A DNA stretch of 64,000 nt from Cronobacter sakazakii (GCF_000982825.1 NZ_CP011047.1:248001-312000); one strand, 5' to 3'. Shown: positions 27,518-37,763, counted from the first letter of the stretch. Program-made: numbers and translations. Notes: generated by a model from the sequence alone, not told the origin.

Positions 27518-28105
27518 TTAGTTTTTTACGTCGCGAATTGCGCTTTTGGGACGAAAAGCCGCTACCACGCTGGCGTTAGTCTCAACGTAAGGGCCATCCA
27601 GCAGCTGGATGCAGTACGGCACGCTGGCAAATATTCCTGCCACTTTCACTTTTCCCTGCTCATCTTTCAGCCCTTCAAGCGTCTCCTGAATGGATTTTGG
27701 CTGGCCGGGAAGATTAAGGATCAGCGCCTGCTTGCGAATGACGCCCACCTGGCGCGACAGAATCGCGGTCGGCACAAAGTTGAGGCTAATCTGGCGCATC
27801 TGTTCGCCAAAGCCCGGCATTTCACGGTCGGCGATAGCAAGCGTGGCGTCCGGCGTCACATCGCGACGCGCAGGGCCGGTGCCGCCAGTGGTCAGCACCA
27901 GGTGGCAGCCCATTTCATCCACCAGTTCGCAGAGCGTCTGTTCGATGAGCGGCTGCTCGTCAGGCACCAGACGCGTCTCCAGCACGAACGGGGTCGTCAG
28001 CGCCTGCGTAAGCCACGCTTCGAGCGCCGGGATGCCTTTATCCTGATACACACCGCTGGAAGCGCGGTCAGAAACTGAAACTAAGCCTATGCGTAACGTA
28101 TCCAT
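27518..28105 (-). CDS. mog: Molybdopterin adenylyltransferase Mog
   Basis: 195 residues of the MogA/MoaB family with the TTGGTGPARRDVTPDAT nucleotide/pterin-binding signature. It adenylylates molybdopterin before molybdenum insertion. The start at 28105 (MDTLRIGLVSVSDRA) is preferred over the longer frame opening at 28180 because it gives exactly the E. coli length. Located downstream of talB as in E. coli. Confidence 0.95.
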   Translation of the reverse strand: MDTLRIGLVSVSDRASSGVYQDKGIPALEAWLTQALTTPFVLETRLVPDEQPLIEQTLCELVDEMGCHLVLTTGGTGPARRDVTPDATLAIADREMPGFGEQMRQISLNFVPTAILSRQVGVIRKQALILNLPGQPKSIQETLEGLKDEQGKVKVAGIFASVPYCIQLLDGPYVETNASVVAAFRPKSAIRDVKN

Positions 28106-28177
28106 ATCATTTCCGAAAATCAGTGCAGTTTTGCGAAATGATACACGCCAGCGCGGTTTGCAGACAGGGAGAGAGTG

Positions 28178-28207
28178 CAAGAAACGTGGCCGGCGGAACC
28201 GGCCACG
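28178..28207 (-). terminator. Terminator after talB
   Basis: CGTGGCCGG (28185-28193) pairs with CCGGCCACG (28199-28207); on the minus strand it is followed by TTTCTT. It separates talB from mog. Confidence 0.8.
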
Positions 28208-28213
28208 GAGGGA

Positions 28214-29167
28214 TTACAGCAGTTCTTCGACCATTTTTTCCAGTTTTTCCTGGTCAATGGCGAACTTGCGGATACCGTCCGCCAGTTTGTCCACAGCCAT
28301 CGGATCCTGGTTGTGCTCCCAGAAGAACTGGGATTCGGTCAGACGTGCCGGACGCGCTTTCACCTCGCCGTTGAACGCGAGTTTGCGCTCAACCGCGCCT
28401 TCGCTTTCCGCCAGCTCTTTCAGGAGCGCAGGCGCGATGGTCAGACGGTCGCAACCCGCCAGCTCAAGGATTTCGCCAACGTTACGGAAGCTTGCGCCCA
28501 TTACCACGGTTTCATAGCCGTGCTGTTTGTAGTACTGGTAGATTTCCGTCACAGACACCACGCCCGGATCTTCCTGCGGCGCGTATTCTTTCTTGTCGGT
28601 GTTCGCTTTGTACCAGTCGAGGATACGGCCCACAAACGGGGAGATCAGATACACGCCCGCTTCAGCACAGGCACGCGCCTGCGCGAAGGAGAACAACAGC
28701 GTCAGGTTACAGTTGATGCCTTCTTTTTCCAGCTGCTCTGCCGCGCGGATGCCCTGCCAGGTGGAAGCCAGTTTGATCAGGATGCGATCGTTGCTGATGC
28801 CGGCGTCGTTGTAGAGTTTAATCAGGCGCTTGGCTTTGGCGATGCTGCCTTCGGTGTCATAGGACAGACGCGCGTCCACTTCGGTAGAGATACGGCCAGG
28901 GATAAGCTTCAGGATTTCCAGACCGATATTCACTGCTAGTTTGTCGGTGGCGTCCACGACCTGCTGCGCGCGGTCGCTGCTCTGGCTTTTCGCCCAGGTC
29001 ACCGCATCGTCAATCAGTTTACGGTATTCAGGGATCTGCGCGGCGTTAAGGATCAGAGAAGGGTTAGTCGTGGCATCCTGCGGCTGGTACAGCTTCATTG
29101 CCGCGATATCTCCAGTGTCAGCAACCACAGTGGTGAACTGACGAAGGGAGGTCAATTTATCCGTCAT
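28214..29167 (-). CDS. talB: Transaldolase
   Basis: 317 residues. The Schiff-base lysine K132 is in ILIKLASTWQGI, and the N-terminal DATTNPSL signature is present. It transfers dihydroxyacetone units between sugar phosphates in the non-oxidative pentose phosphate pathway. The mog-talB-yaaJ order identifies it as talB rather than talA. Confidence 0.96.
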   Translation of the reverse strand: MTDKLTSLRQFTTVVADTGDIAAMKLYQPQDATTNPSLILNAAQIPEYRKLIDDAVTWAKSQSSDRAQQVVDATDKLAVNIGLEILKLIPGRISTEVDARLSYDTEGSIAKAKRLIKLYNDAGISNDRILIKLASTWQGIRAAEQLEKEGINCNLTLLFSFAQARACAEAGVYLISPFVGRILDWYKANTDKKEYAPQEDPGVVSVTEIYQYYKQHGYETVVMGASFRNVGEILELAGCDRLTIAPALLKELAESEGAVERKLAFNGEVKARPARLTESQFFWEHNQDPMAVDKLADGIRKFAIDQEKLEKMVEELL

Positions 29168-29372
29168 GATAGTGTTTCTCTTTTGAACTACGTGTCAGGG
29201 AATGTAACCGGTCTGCGGTGATGATATCACGAGACTTTTCGAGCGCAACCGGGGCAATCGCGTCGTTGCCATGTGATAAACTGCTTTTATTTCAGGCTCT
29301 GCGCTTTCATGGAAGGCATGTCGGCATCCCCGCCGCAGGCAATAAGGCAGAGTCACGCTGCGAGGAACAGGC

Positions 29373-30797
29373 ATGTCGGATTTTCTGTTATTTATCAGCG
29401 AAATATTATGGGAATCAGCGATGCTGTACCTGCTCGCAGGCGCGGGTCTCTGGTTTTCCTGGCGCACACGGTTTATTCAGTTCCGCTATCTGCGCTTTTT
29501 CCCGCGCGCGTTAAGCCGCAGCCTGCGCCCTTCCGGCAGCGGGCTGACGGCGTTCGAAGCGCTCTGCACCAGCATCGCCGCGCGCGTCGGCAGCGGCAAT
29601 ATCGCGGGCGTTGCGCTCGCCATCATCAGCGGCGGGCCGGGTGCCGTGTTCTGGATGTGGGTCGCAGGCCTTATCGGCATGGCCACCTCTTTTGCTGAAA
29701 ACGCGCTGGGCCAGCTCTATAAAGGGCGAGACAGAGACGGTTATTTTCGCGGCGGGCCCGCCTGGTATATGGAGCGTGGGCTCGGCATGCGCTGGCTGGG
29801 CGTGCTGTTTTCCCTCTTTTTAATCTTCACTTTCGGACTTCTCTTTAATGCCGCGCAGGCGGGCGCGCTCTCAAAAGCGCTTAGCAACACCTTCACCCTC
29901 TCCCTGCCCGTCAGCAGCGGAGTGCTCGCTTTGTGCCTGCTGCCGATGCTGGTGCTCAGCTTCAACCGCGTGGCGCGCCTGATGCGTTTCGCCGTGCCGC
30001 CAATTGCAGGCATCTGGATCATCACGGCGCTGGTAGTGATGGCGATGCATATCGCCGCGCTGCCCGAGATCCTCTGGCTAATCGTTCGCAGCGCTTTTGG
30101 CTGGCATGAAGCCGCCGCTGGCGCGGCCGGCTGGACGATAAGCCAGGCGCTGACCAGCGGTTTTCAGCGCGGTATGTTCTCCAACGAAGCAGGGATGGGC
30201 GCGTCGCCCAATGCGGCGGCGGCGGCCACCTCATGGCCGCCGCATCCTGCGGCGCAGGGCATCGTGCAGATGATCGGCGTGTTTGTCGACACGCTGGTTA
30301 TCTGTTCGTCTACCGCGTTTATCGTGCTGCTGGCGTACCCGTCTGCGACAGCAACCGACGGACTGACGCTCGCGCGCGAATCGCTGGGCCTGCTCGCTGG
30401 CCCCTGGGCAAAAGATCTGGTGACAGGCGTGATTGTGCTCTTCGCGTTTATCTCCATCGTCGCCAATTACGCCTATGCCGAAAACAACCTGGTGTTTTTG
30501 CGCCGCTATACGCCGCCTTATCGCTGGCTGCTTCGCACGTCAGTCATCGCGATGGTGTTTGCCGGGCCGTTCCTGAATCTGCCGCTGCTGCGCCAGGTCG
30601 CCGAAGTGGCGATGGCGTTAATGGCCGTCATGAATCTCACCGCCATTCTGCTGCTCTCGCCGGTCGTGAAGTGCATTGCTGACGACTACCTGCGCCAGCG
30701 CAGGCTCGGCTTACGGCCCGTCTTTAACACCGATCGCTACCCGGAGATAGCGCGTCAGGTGGAACCGGAAGTCTGGCGCAGCGCGCCGCTGGATTAA
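29373..30797 (+). CDS. yaaJ: Sodium:alanine symporter family protein YaaJ
   Basis: 474 residues of the alanine/glycine:cation symporter (AGCS) family, with about ten transmembrane helices. Family signatures include ARVGSGNIAGVA, FSNEAGMGASPNA-type (RGMFSNEAGMGASPNA) and VGAVGWT-like segments. It likely imports alanine or glycine with Na+. Divergent from talB, followed by yaaA on the same strand. Confidence 0.92.
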   Translation: MSDFLLFISEILWESAMLYLLAGAGLWFSWRTRFIQFRYLRFFPRALSRSLRPSGSGLTAFEALCTSIAARVGSGNIAGVALAIISGGPGAVFWMWVAGLIGMATSFAENALGQLYKGRDRDGYFRGGPAWYMERGLGMRWLGVLFSLFLIFTFGLLFNAAQAGALSKALSNTFTLSLPVSSGVLALCLLPMLVLSFNRVARLMRFAVPPIAGIWIITALVVMAMHIAALPEILWLIVRSAFGWHEAAAGAAGWTISQALTSGFQRGMFSNEAGMGASPNAAAAATSWPPHPAAQGIVQMIGVFVDTLVICSSTAFIVLLAYPSATATDGLTLARESLGLLAGPWAKDLVTGVIVLFAFISIVANYAYAENNLVFLRRYTPPYRWLLRTSVIAMVFAGPFLNLPLLRQVAEVAMALMAVMNLTAILLLSPVVKCIADDYLRQRRLGLRPVFNTDRYPEIARQVEPEVWRSAPLD

Positions 30798-30875
30798 GCG
30801 CTTTCAATCGCAGCCATTGGTTCACTTTGCGGCGTTCTTTGGTAGAGTTTCGGGAAAACCAAGAAAGGAAACGTC

Positions 30876-31649
30876 ATGCTGATTCTTATTTCCCCCGCCA
30901 AGACGCTGGATTACCAGAGCCCGCTTGCCACAACGCGTTTCACGCAGCCTGAACTGCTCGATCATGCGCAGCAACTTATTGATGTGGCCCGCCGCTTAAC
31001 CGACGAAGAGATTGCCAATCTCATGAGTATCAGCAGCAAGCTGGCGTCGCTGAACGCCACTCGTTTTAATGACTGGCAGCCGGATTTCACACCGGATAAC
31101 GCCCGTCAGGCGATTCTGGCGTTTAAAGGCGATGTTTACACCGGCCTGCAGGCGGAAACTTTCAGCGACGCGGATTTCGATTTCGCCCAGCAGCACCTGC
31201 GGATGCTCTCCGGGCTTTACGGCGTGCTGCGCCCGCTCGATCTGATGCAGCCGTACCGTCTGGAGATGGGCACGCGGCTCGCCACCCCGAAAGGCAAAGA
31301 TCTTTACAGCTTCTGGGGCGAGACGATTACCCAAAAACTCAATGAGGCGATCGCCGCTCAGGGCGATAACGTGGTGGTGAATCTGGCGTCAGATGAATAT
31401 TTCAAAGCGGTGAAGCCTGCGAAACTGAACGCGAAAATCATCAAGCCGGTGTTCCTCGATGAGAAGAACGGCAAGTTTAAAGTCATCAGCTTCTATGCCA
31501 AAAAAGCGCGCGGCCTGATGAGCCGTTACATCATTGAACATCGCCTGACAAAACCGGAACAGCTGACGGCGTTCGACAGCGAAGGTTACTTCTTCGACGA
31601 AGCGTCATCAGCAGGCAACGAATTGGTCTTTAAGCGCCACGAGCAATAA
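30876..31649 (+). CDS. yaaA: Peroxide stress protein YaaA
   Basis: 257 residues, DUF328/UPF0246 family, beginning MLILISPAKTLD. In E. coli it is induced by OxyR and lowers free intracellular iron during H2O2 stress. AAAGGAAA is the ribosome binding site; TAGAGT (30843-30848) is a possible -10 in the short gap after yaaJ. yaaX, present between yaaA and thrC in E. coli, is absent. Confidence 0.93.
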   Translation: MLILISPAKTLDYQSPLATTRFTQPELLDHAQQLIDVARRLTDEEIANLMSISSKLASLNATRFNDWQPDFTPDNARQAILAFKGDVYTGLQAETFSDADFDFAQQHLRMLSGLYGVLRPLDLMQPYRLEMGTRLATPKGKDLYSFWGETITQKLNEAIAAQGDNVVVNLASDEYFKAVKPAKLNAKIIKPVFLDEKNGKFKVISFYAKKARGLMSRYIIEHRLTKPEQLTAFDSEGYFFDEASSAGNELVFKRHEQ

Positions 31650-31679
31650 AAAAACCGCCTGCGAAACAGGCGGCTTTTC
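31647..31679. terminator. Bidirectional terminator between yaaA and thrC
   Basis: CCGCCTG (31655-31661) pairs with CAGGCGG (31667-31673), flanked by an A-run and by CTTTT, and serves both convergent genes. Confidence 0.88.
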
Positions 31680-31700
31680 CCTTTATTCAGCCTGCGCCGC

Positions 31701-32990
31701 TTACGGCGCTTTGCTCATCATCAGCTCACGCAGCGCGACGAAATCCGCCGGCAGCGAATGCGACAGCAGCGGCAGATCGACGCGCTCTGCAAGCTCAGGC
31801 GGAAGCTCCAGCGTTTCGCCAAGCACCGCTTCCACGCTCTCTTTGAATTTCGCCGGGTGCGCGGTGCCGAGGAACAGCCCGTACTCGCCAGGACGCAGCT
31901 GATCGCGCAGCGCGCGGTACGCCACCGCCGCGTGCGGCTCAGAGAGATATCCCAGCTCGCGCAGTTCGCGCATGGTTGCCTTTGTGGTGTCATCGTCGAT
32001 GGTTGCCACACCCAGCTCGTTAAGACGCCAGATTTTACGGCGGAAGAGTTCTTCCACGCGCGGCCAGTTGTTTGGCTGTGACACATCCATCGCGTTCGAG
32101 AGCGTCGCCACCGTCGCATTCGGCAGCCACTCGCCGTGTTGCAGGAAACGCGGCACGGTGTCGTTGGCATTGGTGGCGGCGATAAAGCGCTTCACCGGCA
32201 GCCCGGCGGATTTTGCCAGCAGCCCGGCGGTGAGATCGCCAAAGTTGCCGCTCGGCACCGACACCACCAGCTGGTTGCGGGCTTCCTGCGGCAGCTGCGC
32301 GACAGCCTCAAAGTAGTAGCAGATCTGCGCCAGCAGACGGCTGATGTTAATGGAGTTGGCAGAGTTAAGGCCGAGTTTCGCCTTCAGCTCTTCGTCGTCA
32401 AACGCCTGTTTCACCAGTGCCTGGCAGGCGTCGAAATCGCCGTCGATGGCGACCGTTTCAATATTGCCGCCAAGCGTGCAGAACAGTTTTTCCTGCAGCG
32501 GGCTGATTTTGCCGCGCGGATAGAGGATAACCACCTGCACGTTTTTCAGGCCGTAAAACGCGTGGGCTACCGCCGCGCCCGTGTCGCCGGACGTCGCGGT
32601 CAGAATGGTTACCGGTTTATCGCCGCTGATTTGCGTCAGCATCTGCGCCATAAAACGGCCGCCGAAATCTTTGAACGCCAGCGTCGGGCCGTGGAACAGC
32701 TCCAGACAGCCGATATCTTCCGTTACCTGGCTTACCGGCGCCGGGAAGGTGAACGCCTTTTCCACGCGCTGACGCAGCGTGTCCGCCGGGATTTCATCGC
32801 CAATATAGGCGGAGAGGATTTTGCTGCTGCGGGAGACAAAATCCATCTCCAGCATTTCGTCGATCTCAGTCAGGCTGAATTCCGGCAAATCGTGCGGGAA
32901 AAACAGCCCCTGATTTTTGCCCAGTCCCTGCGTGACGGCCTGCGCAAAGCTGACCTGCTCGTTATGATCTTTCAGATTATAAAGTTTCAT
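31701..32990 (-). CDS. thrC: Threonine synthase
   Basis: 429 residues, PLP-dependent fold type II. The PLP lysine lies in HGPTLAFKDFGGRF, followed by the TATSGDTGAAV phosphate-binding loop. It converts O-phosphohomoserine to threonine. Last gene of thrLABC; its start is 4 bases after the thrB stop. Confidence 0.98.
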   Translation of the reverse strand: MKLYNLKDHNEQVSFAQAVTQGLGKNQGLFFPHDLPEFSLTEIDEMLEMDFVSRSSKILSAYIGDEIPADTLRQRVEKAFTFPAPVSQVTEDIGCLELFHGPTLAFKDFGGRFMAQMLTQISGDKPVTILTATSGDTGAAVAHAFYGLKNVQVVILYPRGKISPLQEKLFCTLGGNIETVAIDGDFDACQALVKQAFDDEELKAKLGLNSANSINISRLLAQICYYFEAVAQLPQEARNQLVVSVPSGNFGDLTAGLLAKSAGLPVKRFIAATNANDTVPRFLQHGEWLPNATVATLSNAMDVSQPNNWPRVEELFRRKIWRLNELGVATIDDDTTKATMRELRELGYLSEPHAAVAYRALRDQLRPGEYGLFLGTAHPAKFKESVEAVLGETLELPPELAERVDLPLLSHSLPADFVALRELMMSKAP

Positions 32991-32993
32991 GCG

Positions 32994-33923
32994 TTATCCC
33001 AGTACTCGTGCGCCAGCCGTGTCGAGACGGCAAATATGTACAAAGCCTTCCTGATTTTGCAGATAGTGCTGCTTCAGCCACTCTGCCACCCGCTGCGCGG
33101 TGTCGGTTTTATCGCAGACCGCGAACAGCGTCGGGCCGGAGCCGGAGATCCCGCAAGCGAGCGCCCCGGTCTCCAGCGCCGCCTGACGCGCCTCGCTAAA
33201 GCCCGGCAGCAGTTTTGTGCGGTAAGGCTCGGCGATGACGTCACGCATCAGTTTAGCGGCAAGCTGCGGCTGGAGCGTATGGCAGGCGTGAATAAAGCCC
33301 GCGAGATAGCGCCCGTGGCTGATGCAATCCTGACGGCGATACTGCGCCGGTAAAATCGCCCGCGCCTCGGCGGTGGAGACTTTAATGCCGGGATACGCCA
33401 TCACCCACAGCCACTCGTCAAAACACGGCACCGGCTGGCTGATAATGTTGTTTTCTTCCAGCATCAGCTGCAGCCCGCCCAGAAAACAGGGCGCGACGTT
33501 ATCGTAATGAATGCTGCCGGAGATGCGGCCTTCCAGCTCGCCCATCAGCGTCAGCAGGCGGTCATCGCTAAGCGGCTTGCCGCAAAATTCGTTCATCGCC
33601 ATCAGGCCCGCGACCACCGAACAGGCGCTGGAGCCTAGCCCGGAGCCTATCGGCATATTTTTTTCAAGCGTCATGGCGACCGGCACGGTTTTGCCTATCT
33701 CCTGACAAAAACGCTCCCAGCACTGCCAGGCGATATTTTCGCGCGGCTCGGCGGGCAGCTTGCTGACGAAGCGCCCGGTGTTGGTCAACGAAAATTCCGC
33801 CGCCGCTTCCACCGTTACGCAGTCGCCCAACAGCTCGCCATTCACCGGCGATACCGCCGCGCCTAATACGTCAAACCCCACGCTGACGTTGCCAATGGAG
33901 GCAGGGGCATACACTTTAACCAT
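32994..33923 (-). CDS. thrB: Homoserine kinase
   Basis: 309 residues, GHMP kinase. The ATP-binding motif PIGSGLGSSACSVVA and the C-terminal GALACGISGSGPT glycine-rich motif are intact. It phosphorylates homoserine. Only one base separates the thrA stop from the start codon, indicating coupling. Confidence 0.98.
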   Translation of the reverse strand: MVKVYAPASIGNVSVGFDVLGAAVSPVNGELLGDCVTVEAAAEFSLTNTGRFVSKLPAEPRENIAWQCWERFCQEIGKTVPVAMTLEKNMPIGSGLGSSACSVVAGLMAMNEFCGKPLSDDRLLTLMGELEGRISGSIHYDNVAPCFLGGLQLMLEENNIISQPVPCFDEWLWVMAYPGIKVSTAEARAILPAQYRRQDCISHGRYLAGFIHACHTLQPQLAAKLMRDVIAEPYRTKLLPGFSEARQAALETGALACGISGSGPTLFAVCDKTDTAQRVAEWLKQHYLQNQEGFVHICRLDTAGARVLG

Positions 33924-33924
33924 C

Positions 33925-36387
33925 TTAAACTCCTAACTTCCATGACAGGGTGCGCAGCAGATCGGCGAACACGCCCGCCGCCGTGACATCATTACCTGCG
34001 CCGTAGCCGCGCAGCACCAGCGGCAGCGGCTGATAGTAACGGCTGTAGAACGCCAGCGCGTTTTCGCCGTTTTTCACTTTATAAAGCGGATCGTTGCCGT
34101 CAACGGCGGCGATTTTCACGCGGCAGACGCCATCTTCTTCAATGGTGCCGATATAACGCAGCACTTTGCCTTCATCGCGGGCCTGGGCCACGCGGGCGGC
34201 GAACTCGTCGTCCAGTTGCGGCAGGCGCGCCATAAAGCTTTCGGTATCGCCGCTGTCGTCAAAGCTTTCCGGCAGTACCGGCTCAATAACGATATCGCTA
34301 AGCTCAAGATGGCGGCCTGTTTCACGCGCCAGGATCAGCAGTTTACGCGCCACATCCATGCCGGAGAGATCGTCGCGCGGATCCGGCTCGGTATAGCCCA
34401 TTTTGCGCGCGGTGGTGGTTGCTTCAGAGAGGCTCATGCCCTCATCCAGCTTACCGAAGATAAAAGAGAGCGAACCGGAGAGAATGCCCGCGAAGCGTTG
34501 CAGCTCATCGCCCGCATTCAACAGGTTTTGCAGGTTTTCGATAACCGGCAGCCCCGCGCCAACGTTGGTGTCGTAGAGGAATTTACGGCGCGACGCGGCG
34601 GCGGCGTGGCGCAACTGGTGGTAGTACGCCATCGACGAGGTGTTGGCCTTTTTGTTCGGCGTCACCACGTGGAAGCCTTCGCGCAGGAAGTCGGCGTATT
34701 GATCCGCCACCGCCTGGTTGGAGGTACAGTCGACAATCACCGGGTTCAGCAGGTGATACTCTTTCACGAGACGGATCAGGCGCCCAAGGTTAAACGGCTC
34801 GTTGGCCTCCTCCAGCGCCGCGCGCCAGTTCTCAAGATCGAGGCCGTGAACGTTGGTCAGCAAGGCGCGAGAATTCGCAACACCGCAAACGCGCAGATCG
34901 ATATGCTTCTGCTTGAGCCACGCCTGCTGGCGCTTAAGCTGCTCCAGCAGCGCGCCGCCAACGCCGCCAACGCCGATAACAAACACTTCAATCACCTGAT
35001 CGGTGTTAAACAGCATCTGGTGCGTGACGCGCACGCCGGTGGTGGCGTCGTCATTACTCACCACCACAGAGATAGAGCGTTCAGACGAGCCCTGCGCGAT
35101 CGCCACAATATTGATATTGGCGCGGGCGAGGGCCGCGAAGAATTTGGCGGAGATGCCGCGCAGCGTGCGCATGCCGTCGCCCACCACCGAGATAATAGCC
35201 AGGCGCTCCATGATGGAGAGCGGCTCCAGCAGCCCTTCTTTCAGCTCCAGATAGAATTCCTCTTCCATTGCCCGCTGCGCGCGGGCGCAGTCGCTTTGCG
35301 GCACGCAGAAGCTGATGCTGTACTCTGACGACGACTGGGTGATCAGCACCACCGAGATCCCGGCGCGGGACATGGTGGCGAACACGCGCGCTGCCATGCC
35401 CACCATGCCTTTCATGCCGGGGCCGGAGACGTTAAACATCGCCATATTGTTCAGGTTGCTGATGCCTTTCACCGGCAGGCCGTCTTCATCACTGGACGCG
35501 CCAATCAGCGTGCCTGGCGCCTGCGGGTTACCGGTATTTTTAATCAGACAAGGGATCTGGAACTGGGCGATGGGGGTGATGGTGCGGGGGTGAAGAACTT
35601 TAGCGCCGAAGTAGGAGAGCTCCATGGCCTCCTGATACGACATCGACTTCAGGAGCCTGGCGTCCGGCACCTGGCGCGGGTCACAGGTATAAACGCCGTC
35701 GACGTCGGTCCAGATCTCACAACAGTCGGCGCGCAGACACGCCGCCAGCACCGCGGCGGAGTAATCAGAGCCGTTACGTCCGAGCACCACCAGCTCGCCT
35801 TTGTCGTTCCCGGCGGTAAAACCGGCCATCAGGATCATGTGATCCGCCGGGATTTTGCTGGCCGCGATGCGGCGGGTGGATTCGGTGATATCGACCGTGG
35901 ATTCAAGGTAATGGCCGACCGCGAGCAGTTTCTCCACCGGATCAATGACCGTCACTTTATGGCCGCGCGCCTCAAGCAGCGCCGACATAATAGCGATCGA
36001 AAGCTTTTCGCCGCGGCAGATCAGCGCCGCGTTGATGCTGTCCGGGCACTGGCCGAGCAGGCTGATGCCGTGCAGCACATGTTTAATTTGGGCGAATTCC
36101 TGATCGACCAGCGCTTTCATCTGCGCATACGGGAATTCAGGCTGGGCGTCGCTGAGGCCTTTCAGGAGTTCGGCAAAAATACGTTCGGCATCGCTGATAT
36201 TCGGCAGGGCATCCTGGCCACTGATGGTTTTTTCAATCATCGCCACCAGATGGTTGGTGATTTTTGCGGGGGCAGAAAGAACGGTCGCTACCTGCCCCTG
36301 CCTGGCATTGCTCTCCAGAATGTCGGCGACACGCATAAAGCGTTCTGCGTTCGCGACCGATGTACCGCCGAATTTCAACACTCGCAT
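33925..36387 (-). CDS. thrA: Bifunctional aspartokinase I / homoserine dehydrogenase I
   Basis: 820 residues. The N-terminal aspartokinase (MRVLKFGGTSVANAERF) is followed by ACT regulatory domains for threonine inhibition and a C-terminal homoserine dehydrogenase with the GVGGVGGALLEQL NAD(P) motif. It catalyses the first and third steps from aspartate to threonine. Expression is controlled by the thrL attenuator upstream. Confidence 0.98.
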   Translation of the reverse strand: MRVLKFGGTSVANAERFMRVADILESNARQGQVATVLSAPAKITNHLVAMIEKTISGQDALPNISDAERIFAELLKGLSDAQPEFPYAQMKALVDQEFAQIKHVLHGISLLGQCPDSINAALICRGEKLSIAIMSALLEARGHKVTVIDPVEKLLAVGHYLESTVDITESTRRIAASKIPADHMILMAGFTAGNDKGELVVLGRNGSDYSAAVLAACLRADCCEIWTDVDGVYTCDPRQVPDARLLKSMSYQEAMELSYFGAKVLHPRTITPIAQFQIPCLIKNTGNPQAPGTLIGASSDEDGLPVKGISNLNNMAMFNVSGPGMKGMVGMAARVFATMSRAGISVVLITQSSSEYSISFCVPQSDCARAQRAMEEEFYLELKEGLLEPLSIMERLAIISVVGDGMRTLRGISAKFFAALARANINIVAIAQGSSERSISVVVSNDDATTGVRVTHQMLFNTDQVIEVFVIGVGGVGGALLEQLKRQQAWLKQKHIDLRVCGVANSRALLTNVHGLDLENWRAALEEANEPFNLGRLIRLVKEYHLLNPVIVDCTSNQAVADQYADFLREGFHVVTPNKKANTSSMAYYHQLRHAAAASRRKFLYDTNVGAGLPVIENLQNLLNAGDELQRFAGILSGSLSFIFGKLDEGMSLSEATTTARKMGYTEPDPRDDLSGMDVARKLLILARETGRHLELSDIVIEPVLPESFDDSGDTESFMARLPQLDDEFAARVAQARDEGKVLRYIGTIEEDGVCRVKIAAVDGNDPLYKVKNGENALAFYSRYYQPLPLVLRGYGAGNDVTAAGVFADLLRTLSWKLGV

Positions 36388-36412
36388 TGTTGTTACCCCT
36401 TGATTTTATGCC

Positions 36413-36446
36413 GAAAAAAAAGCCCGCACTGTTCAGGTGCGGGCTT
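36413..36446 (-). terminator. thr operon attenuator
   Basis: AGCCCGCAC (36421-36429) pairs with GTGCGGGCT (36438-36446), followed on the minus strand by eight or more T. It lies between thrL and thrA and ends transcription when Thr- and Ile-tRNA are charged. Confidence 0.92.
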
Positions 36447-36468
36447 TTTTCAGTTTTTCCTGTACGCG

Positions 36469-36537
36469 TCAGCCCGCCCCGTTACCTGTGGTAATGGTGG
36501 TGGTAGTAATAATGGTAGTCAGGCTGATGCGAATCAT
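36469..36537 (-). CDS. thrL: thr operon leader peptide
   Basis: A 22-codon frame reading MIRISLTTIITTTTITTGNG plus Ala-Gly. It contains 8 threonine and 5 isoleucine codons, with the control run followed by the attenuator. Ribosome stalling at these codons when charged tRNA is scarce favours the antiterminator. The E. coli peptide (from memory 21 residues) has the same C terminus; the N terminus differs slightly. Confidence 0.95.
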   Translation of the reverse strand: MIRISLTTIITTTTITTGNGAG

Positions 36538-36585
36538 GGATGTTGTGTGCTCTGTACTTTTCTGTTTTCTGTCCTGTATCTCTAT

Positions 36586-36614
36586 TGGTTAAAGTAATCG
36601 TCAGGTTAAGTCAA
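36586..36614 (-). promoter_or_regulatory. thr operon promoter
   Basis: On the minus strand TTGACT (36609-36614) and TAACCA (36586-36591) have a 17-base spacer, in a context (TTGACTTA...ACTTTAACCAATA) that parallels the E. coli thr promoter. The leader peptide starts about 45 bases downstream. Confidence 0.7.
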
Positions 36615-36748
36615 CGAATATTTCATTTACGCACCGGCCGAAACTTTCCCCACGGATACCGATAAAAGCCGCACTCACGGCCCGAAAAACCGGCAAACGC
36701 CCTGCCTATTTAGCATTTAATGCTATTCAATGGAGACATGTCAGCATT

Positions 36749-37435
36749 TCAGCCCGCCACTTTTTTTTCGATATCATGCAGCAAACGATGCAGCATTGCG
36801 GTGTCGCGCTGCTCAAGCAGCCCCAGACGCTGCTGTAACCAGTCGGCCATTTTGAGGTCGTCTGCCACCCCGAGCGTCGCCAGCAAGGCATCAATACGCA
36901 GACGTAACGCTTTCAGCTGTTGCTCATCGGCGGCGGGTGCGACGGCAGGCGCGTTTTGCATCAGCGCGGTTAACTGATAGCAGTACACCATCACCGCCTG
37001 GCCCAGATTGAGCGACGGATAGTCCGCCACCATCGGCACGCCGGTCAGCACATCGGCCAGCGCCAGCTCGTCATTGGTCAGCCCCGAATCCTCACGGCCA
37101 AACACCAGCGCCGTGACCGGCAGCCAGGCCGCTTTCTCTTCAAGCAGCGGCAATAACTGTTGCGGCGTCGCGTAATAGTGAAATTTGGCGCGGCTACGCG
37201 CCGTGGTGGCGACAGTAAAATCCACATCTTCCAGCGCGGCGGCGAGCGTGTCGTAATGCCTTGTATTGTCGAGAATATCGCCCGCGCCGTGGGCAACGCG
37301 ACGGGCAGCCGGGTCGAGATGAGCTTCACTGGCGACGATCCGCAGTTCGGTAAATCCCATGGTTTTCATCGCGCGCGCGGCGGCACCGACGTTTTCAGGT
37401 CTGGCGGGAGATACAAGAATAATGGGCAAACGCAT
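36749..37435 (-). CDS. yjtD: TrmJ-like SPOUT RNA methyltransferase (YjtD/LasT)
   Basis: 228 residues, SpoU/TrmH-type knotted methyltransferase: N-terminal PENVGAAARAMKTMG, then LVFGREDSGLTNDEL and the SLNLGQAVMVYCYQL knot. Related to TrmJ, which 2'-O-methylates tRNA; the substrate of the YjtD branch is not certain. Location between the thr operon and arcA matches E. coli. Confidence 0.88.
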   Translation of the reverse strand: MRLPIILVSPARPENVGAAARAMKTMGFTELRIVASEAHLDPAARRVAHGAGDILDNTRHYDTLAAALEDVDFTVATTARSRAKFHYYATPQQLLPLLEEKAAWLPVTALVFGREDSGLTNDELALADVLTGVPMVADYPSLNLGQAVMVYCYQLTALMQNAPAVAPAADEQQLKALRLRIDALLATLGVADDLKMADWLQQRLGLLEQRDTAMLHRLLHDIEKKVAG

Positions 37436-37763
37436 AAGGCTTTTAATGATCCTGTTGTGGAGGTAAATATCAGCGCGCTAATTAATACGCGTCGCGAATT
37501 TACATTTTATATACAATTACAGCATGAAAGTGACGGTAAAAACGATAAATAATAGTTATGAATAATTCAGAAAAGCGCGGCTTAATTATGCTTTAAAAGC
37601 TGTCTTATGCGGCTGTTTAGCATCAAAAAAAGCCATATAAATTCCGCTTGCTTATCGGATTCACCTTGTTTATTAATTAGGATATGAAATTATCCGTATT
37701 GTTATTCAAATGTAACCAAAGTTAGTTCTTCGCTGCGACGATCTCATCAAACTGTTAACGTGC